A stretch of 18,461 bases of DNA, from positions 9,348 to 27,808 of the forward strand of contig DGTM01000045.1 of assembly GCA_002394305.1 (NCBI GenBank), read 5' to 3'. The translations under genes and the position numbers were made by a program. The stretch is from Prevotellaceae bacterium UBA4336 (GTDB lineage: Bacteria; Bacteroidota; Bacteroidia; Bacteroidales; Bacteroidaceae). Below the pieces are notes generated by a model. The model saw only the letters and a program-made list of their open reading frames with translations, searched no databases and was not told the DNA's origin. Of this stretch, positions 1-7,363 are shown in pieces. The stretch's first letter is position 1. Each line of letters opens with the position of its first letter.

Positions 1-1481
1 TACTTCACGCCGCCGGCTGCCAGGCCGTCGTCGTAGATGGTCTTGTCCATCTGGCGGCAGCGCTGCATGATGTTGGTGTAATTGGCCTTCATGCGGTCGA
101 ACATGTTGAAGATGCTGACGCTGCCCTCGTGGGCCCAGTAGCCCTTGTAGCGCTTGAAGAAGTACTCAATGTCCCATATCTCGTCGTAGCCAATCATCAT
201 GAAGCTGCTGGCCTGGTCCGTCGTGCCAAAGTCGTGGACGTAGGCCAGTGTGGGCAGCGAGGCCTGCTTCTGGCAGACGACCTGACGTTCTCCGCGCGGC
301 AGACGTCCGTCGGCGAGGAACTGCGTCTTGATGTCGCCGTCGCTGGCAAGGCAGAGGCGTCCGTTAGTGCCGGAGAGGTAGACGTAGCCCCAGTCGATGC
401 AGATGCCGTCGCCGGTCTTGGCGAGGATGGGCTGCTGGATGGTGCCTGCCTTGAGGTACTGTGTGCCGTCCTCAAACACGCGGTTCGAGACGGTGGGCTG
501 CTGAATCTTGTTGACAGCCATCTGCGGTGTGGTGGAAAGATAGAGCTGCGCGGTGTGCTTCTGCCCGTCGGTGGAGCGCACCTGGTACGAGATGTAGTTG
601 ATGGGAGCGGACAGCAGGTCGTAGTCGTCGATGATGTGGGGGGCAGTGAAGACAACGTCCAGTTCCACGGGGCCGCAGGCGAAGGTATAGTAGGTGTTGC
701 AGGCCAGCACGTCGACGCTCTTCTGCTCGGCCGTCACGATTTTGTCGTTCCCCTTGGCGATGTTGCGGAAGATGCCGAAGTCGACCAGTGCGCCGCCTGT
801 CTTGTTGTAGCAATGTACGGCAAAGACGTTCTTCCCGGCCCGGAGCAGACCGGCTTTCTTGCCGTCCAGGCGGACAACGACGCCGTCCACATAGTCCATG
901 ATGCCGGTGGCAGCTTTCTCGCCGTTGATGTAGATGTCGCAGGCATCGTCGTGCGAGAAGATGAGGTAGAGGTCGCCTTCGAGCTGACCGGAAGTCAGCT
1001 CCACGGTGCGGCGCACCCAGATGTGGTCGTCCTCTTTCGTCCAGGGCGTGCGGATGTTGTCGTAGTTGTCCGAACCGAAGGCGCCCTTGCCGCTCTTCCA
1101 GCCGGAATCGTCGAAGTCGGGCTTCATCCAGTCCTTCGCGGGCTCCGTGCCCGTGTACCGGGCTTCCCATTCGGCCTCGTTAGCCATTGGGATGACGCTC
1201 TCCATGAGGGTCCGCTGTGCGCTGCCCATCCATCGATAGGTCGTGCCGTCCACGCGGAGCAGGCCCTCCAGGGGCTTCTCGTCGCCAGTCCAGTGGCGTG
1301 TGCTGCCGTCGGTGAGCTTGTCGTAGGGGCTCCAGACGGAGAAATAGGGGTCGCTGACCACCAGTGGAACACTTGGCAGACGCAGGTCGGTCTGCTTGTA
1401 GGGTTTGAAGAACTCGGCAGTCTGTGCCCAGCCCGTCAGGGTGATTGCTGCAAGGGCAACCAGGGAAACAATCTTTTTCAT
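1..1481 (-). CDS. Secreted glutaminase-A-like protein (DUF4964/DUF5127), partial: 3' end beyond window
   Basis: I translated this frame by hand. It opens with ATG at 1481 and stays open for about 493 codons to the window edge, so the C-terminal part is missing. The N-terminus is a signal peptide (Lys-Lys, then a hydrophobic run, then a Gly-Trp-Ala-Gln cleavage region near residue 20). Residues about 25-85 match the N-terminal DUF4964 segment of Bacteroidetes glutaminase-A-like proteins, including LPSVPLVVSDPYFSVWSP and HWTGDEKPLEGLLRVDG. Residues about 100-240 resemble a galactose-binding-like beta-sandwich inserted into the family fold (FDDSGWKSGKGAFG, WVRRTVEL, DDACDIYINGE). From about residue 245 (CNTYYTFACGPVELDVVFTA) DUF5127 resumes. 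The expected DUF4965/DUF1793 catalytic-like part would be off the window. The product is probably periplasmic or surface-exposed. The family name glutaminase rests on fungal relatives, so the substrate here is unknown. It lies 37 bp after the initiating transferase in the same direction and may be read through from the polysaccharide operon, although its role need not be related. Confidence 0.85.
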   Translation of the reverse strand, partial: MKKIVSLVALAAITLTGWAQTAEFFKPYKQTDLRLPSVPLVVSDPYFSVWSPYDKLTDGSTRHWTGDEKPLEGLLRVDGTTYRWMGSAQRTLMESVIPMANEAEWEARYTGTEPAKDWMKPDFDDSGWKSGKGAFGSDNYDNIRTPWTKEDDHIWVRRTVELTSGQLEGDLYLIFSHDDACDIYINGEKAATGIMDYVDGVVVRLDGKKAGLLRAGKNVFAVHCYNKTGGALVDFGIFRNIAKGNDKIVTAEQKSVDVLACNTYYTFACGPVELDVVFTAPHIIDDYDLLSAPINYISYQVRSTDGQKHTAQLYLSTTPQMAVNKIQQPTVSNRVFEDGTQYLKAGTIQQPILAKTGDGICIDWGYVYLSGTNGRLCLASDGDIKTQFLADGRLPRGERQVVCQKQASLPTLAYVHDFGTTDQASSFMMIGYDEIWDIEYFFKRYKGYWAHEGSVSIFNMFDRMKANYTNIMQRCRQMDKTIYDDGLAAGGVK

Positions 1482-1518
1482 CGTTAAGGGTTTTTAGTAT
1501 TAATAAAATCTTAATTCG

Positions 1519-2916
1519 TCAGTATGCGTTCTCTTCGCCGTGGATGGCGTTGAAGACGGTTTTCCAGATGATGAAGAGGTCGAGGGCGAAGCTCCAGTGT
1601 TCGATGTACCAGATGTCGCGCTTCACGCGTCCTTCCATCTGCCACAGCTCTTGGGTCTCCCCGCGGAAGCCCGTCACCTGAGCATATCCCGTGATGCCAG
1701 GCTTGGCAAAGTGCCGCACCATGTAGCTCGATATGAGTTCGCTGTACTGCTCCGTGTGCTTGAGCATGTGCGGTCGCGGCCCGACGATGCTCATGTCGCC
1801 CAGCCAGACGTTGATGAACTGCGGCAGCTCGTCGATGCTCGTGCGGCGCATGAACTCCCCGATGCGCGTCTTCCGCGGGTCGTCCTTCGTAGCTTGCACC
1901 TGGTCGCTGTCCACGTTGACGCGCATGGAGCGGAACTTGTAGCAGTAGAAGTCCTTGCCGTTCAGCCCCGAGCGCTTCTGCTTGAAGAAGACCGGGCCGG
2001 GCGAACTGAGCTTGATGAGCGTGCCGAAGATGACGTAGACGAAGGGGAAGATGGTGAGCAGGAAGAGCGAGGAGCCGACGAGGTCGAAGCTGCGCTTGAT
2101 AATGCGGTTGCCCACGGACGCGAGCGGCTCGTTGTGCAGGAAGAAGACTGGCGTGCCGTCCATCAGGCTGAAGGCCATCGTGTGCCGCTGATAGTTGAAG
2201 GCATCGGGGATATGGTTATAGCGGACAATGTTCTGAGCGCACGTCTGCATGATGCGGTTGATGAGCTCGTTCTGCGACGACGGCAGGAGGCAATAGACCT
2301 GATGCAGCTGGTGCTGCTCGATGTAGGCCAAGGCCTCTTCCGGCTTGCCAAGGTAGTTCTTCTCCGTCACCTGCGGACGTGGCTCGTCGGAAAAGTAGCC
2401 CCTCACGTTGAAGCCCGTGGTGGGGTCGGACTCCATCTTCTTGTACAGCTCGCTGGCAATGTTGATGTTGCCGATGAAGATGACGCTCATCGAGTTGCGT
2501 CCCCTCTTGCGGTACCACTTGATGCACTGCCTCAGCAGCCAGCGGTAGAGGCAAAGGAAGAGGATGACGAAGCCGTAGAAGGGCAACATGAAGTCCCACG
2601 TCATCAGCGGCCAGCGGAACACCCACATCACCATGAGGCTGAGTGCGACGAAGAGCGTGGTGCTCAGCATGAAGCTGCGCAGCAACTGGTCGCCGCGCAC
2701 AAAGCGATCGTGAATATGGTGGCGGCCCTCCAGGTCGCACAGCACATAGACGAGCGAGAGCAGCAGCATCAGTCGCTTGTAGTGCGGCGTGGTGATGTTG
2801 CCCATGCTCTGATAGACGTAGGACATGGTCAGAAAGGCTGCATTGAGAGCCAGCAGCTCGCCCGCCAGAATCATCCAGCGGATGCTGCCATCGGATGTCT
2901 TGTTTTCTTTTACCAT
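1519..2916 (-). CDS. Undecaprenyl-phosphate hexose-1-phosphate transferase (WcaJ/WbaP-type initiating enzyme)
   Basis: This membrane enzyme transfers a sugar-1-phosphate, typically glucose or galactose, from a UDP-sugar to undecaprenyl phosphate. That is the first committed step of repeat-unit assembly on the inner face of the inner membrane. The 465-residue length is normal for the full-length polyprenyl glycosylphosphotransferase family. Hydrophobic segments lie near residues 13-35, 47-62, 81-101 and 107-128. A Rossmann-like middle region (VIFIGN near 145-150) follows, then the re-entrant membrane helix near 279-301. The catalytic domain (about 272-463) has KFRSMRVN (327-334), the Asp-Glu pair in DELPQFINVWLGDMSIVGPR (362-381) and PGITGYAQVTG (406-416), all intact. 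The ATG at 2916 has no strong ribosome binding site, which is usual in this phylum. The gene is GC-rich like the left flank and is the last glycan gene of the operon. Sugar specificity (glucose, galactose or a derivative) cannot be read from the sequence. Confidence 0.95.
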   Translation of the reverse strand: MVKENKTSDGSIRWMILAGELLALNAAFLTMSYVYQSMGNITTPHYKRLMLLLSLVYVLCDLEGRHHIHDRFVRGDQLLRSFMLSTTLFVALSLMVMWVFRWPLMTWDFMLPFYGFVILFLCLYRWLLRQCIKWYRKRGRNSMSVIFIGNINIASELYKKMESDPTTGFNVRGYFSDEPRPQVTEKNYLGKPEEALAYIEQHQLHQVYCLLPSSQNELINRIMQTCAQNIVRYNHIPDAFNYQRHTMAFSLMDGTPVFFLHNEPLASVGNRIIKRSFDLVGSSLFLLTIFPFVYVIFGTLIKLSSPGPVFFKQKRSGLNGKDFYCYKFRSMRVNVDSDQVQATKDDPRKTRIGEFMRRTSIDELPQFINVWLGDMSIVGPRPHMLKHTEQYSELISSYMVRHFAKPGITGYAQVTGFRGETQELWQMEGRVKRDIWYIEHWSFALDLFIIWKTVFNAIHGEENAY

Positions 2917-2954
2917 CTTTGTAATTTGCTTTTTGACGATTTCACTATTTAATT

Positions 2955-2976
2955 CCCCCTAAAGGGGGTAAGGGGG
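2955..2976. repeat. C5/G5 hairpin with a duplicated G5 arm between two operon genes
   Basis: The 64-bp gap between the nucleotidyltransferase-like gene and the initiating transferase holds CCCCC at 2955-2959, which can pair with GGGGG at 2964-2968 (inner 6-bp form CCCCCT/AGGGGG) or with a second GGGGG at 2972-2976. Two alternative hairpins are therefore possible. No U-tract follows it in the direction of transcription, so a classical terminator is unlikely. It could be an mRNA processing or attenuation hairpin, or a dispersed intergenic repeat. Confidence 0.55.
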
Positions 2977-2980
2977 TCTT

Positions 2981-4114
2981 TTACAGGTATCCGTTATATA
3001 GTCTCCAAATGTATTGTGTAATTCGATAGTAGGGATGCCAGAACACTTCGCGGGGATACTGCCCGAGGAGTCGCCAACTCCAGCGCGTGCCCCACGTCAG
3101 CCGTTGCCACCGACTCATCTCTGCCCAGTTGCCCACGCGGTCGTCGGCATGTCCGAAGTTGCCGGCCCGCATCACCTCGCCGAGCAGGAAGCGTCCGCGG
3201 CGCTCGTCGGGCAAGGTCAGCATGTGCTCCTTGGGCATAAGGAACACCTCGCCAAGCACCCACATCAAAGCTCGGCAGAAGTCCGTCAGTCCGATCTCCT
3301 GGATAACAGACAATGCCTTCTGCCGCAGGTCGTCGCTGCCTGTGGAGAGCAGGTTTGTGCAGAGGAAATAATAGTCCATGAGCTGCCGCAGCCCGATGCC
3401 CTCGTAGAAGAGATGACGGTAGATGTGGCTCAGCTGGAAGACGAGGTTCATCTCATCGCCCGGCACGCAGATAGTGCCCTCCTCGGGCAGTTCCACTTGC
3501 TTGGGACTGGCAAGCTGGCGGGTGAAGTACCGCTGCATCTTGCGGTCCTTGAAGGGGTCGTAGAGGAAGCTGGGCAGGAAATGAATCTCGATGGGCGTGT
3601 CCTTGCGTACGGGAAACTCCATCTCGATGCGCGTCACCTCCAGCCCCGGGAAGTGGCTGCGAACGTAGTCGGCAATCTTCCGCTGGTCGCCGTCGAGCCA
3701 GATGTCGATGTCGCCCGGCACACGCAGCATCGGGTCGGGATAGAGCAGAGCGTTGCCCTGGCCCTTGAGGATGACGTTGCGGTAGCCAAGCTTCTCCCAT
3801 CGTCGGCTCACCCAGACGGTGTCGTGGTTGAGCCGCTTGTTGTCGCAGATAATCTTCTGCACCGAGGCATGCCAGTTGATGAGCAGTTGGCGCGGTGGCT
3901 TTTGGTCGGCCGAGAGGCGGCATACGCCGTCGTAGAGCACGCCCAGCAGCGTCTGCCGCTTCGCTTCTGCATACAGTTCGTGCCAATCTTCCTCGGAAGG
4001 CTGATGGCTGAAGGTCTCCTGCCTGCCAAGCGCAATGCGTATGAGCTCGAAGAAGAGCGTCGGACATTGTGCCTTCATGGAGTCCGCGTTGTGTATTTCA
4101 TTGGTCTGTGTCAT
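2981..4114 (-). CDS. Uncharacterised nucleotidyltransferase-fold protein (NTP_transf_5-like)
   Basis: This 377-residue cytoplasmic protein shows the signature of the polymerase-beta-like nucleotidyltransferase superfamily. A strand leads into LKGQG (116-120), followed by the metal-binding pair in GDIDI (D135, D137) and a third acidic strand EIH (E176). The spacing and the Lys-Gly in place of the usual Gly-Ser fit the family called uncharacterised nucleotidyltransferase (PF14907), which is often found in capsule and exopolysaccharide loci. No substrate is established for the family that I know of. Transfer of a nucleotide or another phosphate-linked group to a sugar, lipid or protein is an inference. 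The start codon overlaps the stop of the upstream GT26 gene as ATGA (4111-4114), indicating translational coupling. An internal Met at 4078 is a less likely start. Composition is GC-rich, as in the left flank. Confidence 0.82.
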   Translation of the reverse strand: MTQTNEIHNADSMKAQCPTLFFELIRIALGRQETFSHQPSEEDWHELYAEAKRQTLLGVLYDGVCRLSADQKPPRQLLINWHASVQKIICDNKRLNHDTVWVSRRWEKLGYRNVILKGQGNALLYPDPMLRVPGDIDIWLDGDQRKIADYVRSHFPGLEVTRIEMEFPVRKDTPIEIHFLPSFLYDPFKDRKMQRYFTRQLASPKQVELPEEGTICVPGDEMNLVFQLSHIYRHLFYEGIGLRQLMDYYFLCTNLLSTGSDDLRQKALSVIQEIGLTDFCRALMWVLGEVFLMPKEHMLTLPDERRGRFLLGEVMRAGNFGHADDRVGNWAEMSRWQRLTWGTRWSWRLLGQYPREVFWHPYYRITQYIWRLYNGYL

Positions 4115-4896
4115 GTTTTCTGTGTCTGCTGTTTATTGGGGAACCTTCCCCTTTCCTTATATATATAATGTAGGAACTTCATATTCCCGATAATATAGCG
4201 TTGCCACATGCGGCGCGGCTCCATCAGTAGGCGGAAGAGCCACTCCAGCGAATGTTGCTGCCACCAGAGCGGAGCGCGTTTCACCGTGCCGGCATAGAAG
4301 TCGAACACCGCGCCGATGGTTCCGCAGTGGCAATGGATGTCGAGCTCCTGCCAGTGCCTGTAAGTCCATTTCTCCTGCTTCGGCGCCGTCATGCCTATCC
4401 AGAGCAAGTCGGGATCAGCATCATTGATGGCATGTATCATGGCCCTGTTGTCCTCGTCAGAGAATTCCTGCTTGTAGGGTGGGGAATAGGTCACGACCAC
4501 GAGGTAAGGGTAATCCTTAGCAGCCCGCTCCCGTATCAGCGACAGTACCTTCTCGCTCGACCCGAGGAACATCACCTTGCCCTTTTTCATTCCTTCATTC
4601 CCACATTCTTTCATTTTCGAGTTAAGACGCGACATCTCAAACTCGAAGAGGTCCCATCCGGCAATCCTTTCCTTCGGCCTGCACTCCGCCCCAATCCATC
4701 GGCACGCCTTGACGATGCCAGCCCCGTCGGGCATCAGGTAGTCACAATTCGTCAGTGCCTCCGCGAAGTAATTGTCCTTCTGTGCCACGACATAGGAATA
4801 GGCATATATGGTGTTGATGAGCGTCTTGCCTTCCGGGATGCGGGCCAGCTCGTCGCGCGTGCTGACGATGCAGAGTGTCTTCAGTCTTAGTGCCAT
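4111..4896 (-). CDS. WecG/TagA/CpsF-family (GT26) glycosyltransferase, GC-rich copy
   Basis: GT26 enzymes transfer N-acetylmannosamine or related sugars from UDP-sugars to a polyprenyl-diphosphate-linked acceptor at the inner membrane. I chose the ATG at 4896, giving 261 residues. The reading frame extends to a TTG at 4935, which is less convincing. The family's conserved Asp lies in CDYLMPDGAGIV (Asp57-Gly58), and PDLLWIGMTAPKQEKW and CGTIGAVFDFYAGTVKRAP are typical of the conserved core and C-terminal half. Two features are unusual: the segment around residues 94-105 (KMKECGNEGMKK) looks like a low-complexity insertion, and the N-terminal TGANA-type motif seen in the neighbouring copy is replaced here by INTIYAYSYVVA. 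The gene lies 44 bp downstream of a divergent GT26 paralogue and overlaps the next gene by 4 bp. GC-rich codon use matches the left flank, not the AT-rich cassette. The exact sugar donor is unknown. Confidence 0.9.
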   Translation of the reverse strand: MALRLKTLCIVSTRDELARIPEGKTLINTIYAYSYVVAQKDNYFAEALTNCDYLMPDGAGIVKACRWIGAECRPKERIAGWDLFEFEMSRLNSKMKECGNEGMKKGKVMFLGSSEKVLSLIRERAAKDYPYLVVVTYSPPYKQEFSDEDNRAMIHAINDADPDLLWIGMTAPKQEKWTYRHWQELDIHCHCGTIGAVFDFYAGTVKRAPLWWQQHSLEWLFRLLMEPRRMWQRYIIGNMKFLHYIYKERGRFPNKQQTQKT

Positions 4897-4940
4897 CAGT
4901 TTGTAATCTTTTATATATGAGTGAAGGAAACCCAATTGTT

Positions 4941-5666
4941 TTATGAGGAGGCGAGCTTTATGAATTTGACGGTCAAAGGTATTCTCCTGGCGTAAACATT
5001 TGGCCTTCTAAGCAACCTGAGCATATACTCTATCCCATGTTCTCTTAACCATTTGGGCGGTCGCTTTAATACGCCAGATTTGGCATCAAATGCACCACCT
5101 ATTCCGTAGAACACTCCAACGTTTATCTGCTTCTTATATCTTAAAATAAAATGTTCTTTTGCAGGCGAAGGTAATGCTATGAAAAGATAATCCGGGGCTG
5201 CTGCAGAGATTGTTTCAACAACCTTGCCTTCATCCTCCTTCCGATAGTAGCCATTTTGCATTCCTGCGATAATCAAGTCAGGGTATTCGTTCTGGATGAC
5301 AGTCTTTAATTTGTTGAGCGTTTCTTGTTTCGCTCCAAGGAAGAAGACTTTTTGTTTTCTCCTGTTGGCCGTTGCCAGCAGTTCATCCATAACTTCTGGC
5401 GTAGGCACTCTTCCTTTAATATCATAGCCTTTACGCTTCAAGAAGAATGTGGGCAGGGTACTGTCAACATTTACTATGTCTGAATCAATAATTGCCTTAC
5501 GCAACAATTGGTCGTTTTGAGCCAAAGCTACAGTATCGGCATTGGCTCCGGTCAGGTGAATACCCTTCCTCCCCTCATCAATCCATTTGCTTACGATATC
5601 AGCGATTTCAGACACGGTAAGCAGGTTGTATTTAATGTTCCAAATTCTTACTTCTTTTAAATCCAT
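4941..5666 (-). CDS. WecG/TagA/CpsF-family (GT26) glycosyltransferase, AT-rich copy
   Basis: This 241-residue GT26 protein has TGANADTVALAQ (residues 39-50), the usual donor-site motif. The segment NVDSTLPT (67-73) is where the family normally has Asp-Gly; here Asp68 is kept but the Gly is Ser69. VFFLGAK, APDYLFIALPSPAKEHFI and VFYGIGGAFDAKSGVLKRPP complete the core. The C-terminus (RRIPLTVKFIKLASS) carries basic residues like the membrane-facing tail of the family. It probably adds a sugar to the growing lipid-linked repeat unit. The gene starts 8 bp after the GT4 stop and is the last gene of the AT-rich cassette, next to a GC-rich paralogue. The changed motif may mean a different donor or a weakened enzyme. 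Confidence 0.9.
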   Translation of the reverse strand: MDLKEVRIWNIKYNLLTVSEIADIVSKWIDEGRKGIHLTGANADTVALAQNDQLLRKAIIDSDIVNVDSTLPTFFLKRKGYDIKGRVPTPEVMDELLATANRRKQKVFFLGAKQETLNKLKTVIQNEYPDLIIAGMQNGYYRKEDEGKVVETISAAAPDYLFIALPSPAKEHFILRYKKQINVGVFYGIGGAFDAKSGVLKRPPKWLREHGIEYMLRLLRRPNVYARRIPLTVKFIKLASS

Positions 5667-5674
5667 AGTTGATA

Positions 5675-6736
5675 TTAAGCGAGCTGGTATATCATGTTCA
5701 ATTTTTCAATATATTCCTTAGGGTTAAATTGCTCTTCAATTGTAATCTTGGCAGCTTCCGATAACTGAGCCCTCAATGAATTTTGTTCTTGCAGACGAAT
5801 AATGGCGTTGACGATACTCTCAGTGCTATGAACTTCAATAAGTAGACCATTGACACCATCTTTTACCACTTCTGGTATACTGCCAACGGGGGTCACTACA
5901 GGAACAGCACCGTAGCTCATGCTTTCTAACAAAGATACGGGCAGCCCTTCGAAATATGATGGTAGGACAAAGACATCTAATGAATTAAGGAACTCCTTTT
6001 TTGTGTTGCCGGAGATGACCCCATCATATTCAAAGCAGTTGCCAAGGTGACTGGTAAATGCGCTGACATAAGATTCCCCCTTATCCTCAACTCCGGCAAT
6101 TTTTAGCTTGAACGGGATGCCTTTTATCAGTAAAACCTTACATGCTTCAAGCAATTCCCTCATTCCCTTTGCTTCGGTTATTCTTCCTAAATAGCCTATT
6201 GTTAAGACCTGTGTTTTCCCTGGCTTAGTGATGTCACTATTCAGCTCCACGCAATTGGGCAATGAATAGACATTTTGAGGAGAGAATCTTAAAGATATGA
6301 CTTCCTTTTCATGTTCGCTGAGAACAATGAATGGCGCATCCCAATGGAATATATGTTTTAGGACTTTATATAAGACAAAGGGAATATGAGAAGAATTCAT
6401 ATAGACTCCACCATGTACATGAACTACCATTCTCCGTCTTTGCTTCCTTGCTACCTTCATAAAAAAGAAGTCTCGGATGATTGCTCCCGGAGATAACGGA
6501 AAATTATAGTGAATAACAGCATTGGGATGAGAGTGGAGAAGAGACTTCCATGCTTTTAGGCTGTTCCATAAACCAAGGAGCCTTTTCAGTCCTCCCGACT
6601 CGGAGTCTCTTTTCCCTAACTCAAAATGGATGTAGTGGCAATCCTTATTGTTGTTTACAATAAAGCTTGAAACCGCAGACACTCCTCCTAAAGAGATAGT
6701 GGGGTCTAAGTTCGGAGATACGATGATTACATCCAT
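5675..6736 (-). CDS. GT4-family glycosyltransferase
   Basis: This 353-residue protein is a GT-B fold retaining glycosyltransferase of family 4. The N-terminus (MDVIIVSPNL, then a Gly-Gly-Val loop) is the first strand and acceptor loop. The C-terminal domain begins near TIGYLGRITEAKGMREL (179-195), and the donor site carries the Glu-x7-Glu motif as EGLPVSLLE (263-271), followed by VVTPVGSIPEVVKDG. There is no signal peptide or clear membrane segment, so the enzyme is cytoplasmic or peripheral to the membrane. It should add one sugar to the lipid-linked repeat unit; donor and linkage are unknown. It starts 12 bp after the upstream acyltransferase and precedes the GT26 gene by 8 bp. The composition is AT-rich, like the central cassette. 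Confidence 0.92.
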   Translation of the reverse strand: MDVIIVSPNLDPTISLGGVSAVSSFIVNNNKDCHYIHFELGKRDSESGGLKRLLGLWNSLKAWKSLLHSHPNAVIHYNFPLSPGAIIRDFFFMKVARKQRRRMVVHVHGGVYMNSSHIPFVLYKVLKHIFHWDAPFIVLSEHEKEVISLRFSPQNVYSLPNCVELNSDITKPGKTQVLTIGYLGRITEAKGMRELLEACKVLLIKGIPFKLKIAGVEDKGESYVSAFTSHLGNCFEYDGVISGNTKKEFLNSLDVFVLPSYFEGLPVSLLESMSYGAVPVVTPVGSIPEVVKDGVNGLLIEVHSTESIVNAIIRLQEQNSLRAQLSEAAKITIEEQFNPKEYIEKLNMIYQLA

Positions 6737-6748
6737 TGGGCTATAGAG

Positions 6749-7363
6749 TTACTTCAGCGTTGTACTTGAGAAGATGGATTCCAGTGCTTCTCTCGTATAT
6801 CTTTCCTCTTCCGGGTATAAAGCTAATTCGTGTTCCAGAATTTGCTCAATCGTCCACTTAAATTTAATTGGCTTGGCAGGCACTCCGCCAACAATACAAT
6901 AAGGCGGAACATCCCTGGTGACTACTGCACCCGCTCCTATGATTGCTCCACGTCCAATGGTAACACCGCAAAGGAGAGTAACATTTCGCCCTATCCAGAC
7001 ATCAGATTCCACGATTACGTCTTTGTCATAACCTTTAGGCTTTTCTTCTTCTGTAATGGTACGATAAAAACGACCAACTATCATTGCGTGGTTGCCTGTG
7101 GTTACACGCAATCCTTCGGCGGCACCAGAATGGGGCTTCATAACAAAACGGGCATTCATGACCATTATGTCGGCGTTTCTCAAACCATTGTCGCCATACA
7201 GAAATACGTTTTTAGGATTGTCTATTCGAAGAGGAGGCATTAACGTAACATCATCAGCAATATAACCGAATCGACTACGCTTGCAACTTCCGAAATAGTC
7301 TCTGTACAGAAAATACAGGCCTCTTATGAATCTGTTATTTTTCAGCTTGGATTTCAAACTCAT
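6749..7363 (-). CDS. Hexapeptide-repeat acyltransferase (CatB-related, probable O-acetyltransferase)
   Basis: This 204-residue protein has a left-handed beta-helix built from hexapeptide repeats, clearest in DVWIGRNVTLLCGVTIG and GAIIGAGAVVTRDVPPYCI, ending in the GGVPAKPIKFKW motif typical of xenobiotic/CatB-type acetyltransferases. The probable catalytic His lies in TTGNHAMIVGRFY. It probably acetylates a sugar of the repeat unit in the cytoplasm from acetyl-CoA. The first ATG is at 7369, but I prefer the ATG at 7363: AAGGAG sits 8 nt before it, and it forms an ATGA overlap with the upstream GT4 stop (7360-7363). The C-terminal helix (IEQILEHELALYPEEERY) is normal for the family. The acceptor sugar is not predictable, and N-acetylation is possible. 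Confidence 0.9.
   Translation of the reverse strand: MSLKSKLKNNRFIRGLYFLYRDYFGSCKRSRFGYIADDVTLMPPLRIDNPKNVFLYGDNGLRNADIMVMNARFVMKPHSGAAEGLRVTTGNHAMIVGRFYRTITEEEKPKGYDKDVIVESDVWIGRNVTLLCGVTIGRGAIIGAGAVVTRDVPPYCIVGGVPAKPIKFKWTIEQILEHELALYPEEERYTREALESIFSSTTLK

Noticed and set aside
129..1487. 452-codon plus-strand open frame and several short minus-strand frames near the left end
   Set aside because: They lie over the partial glutaminase-A-like gene, whose own frame has a signal peptide and family motifs but is missed if a stop codon inside the window is required.
1540..2952. 470-codon plus-strand open frame antisense to the initiating transferase
   Set aside because: The minus strand encodes all motifs of the transferase; the plus-strand product has no recognisable domain.
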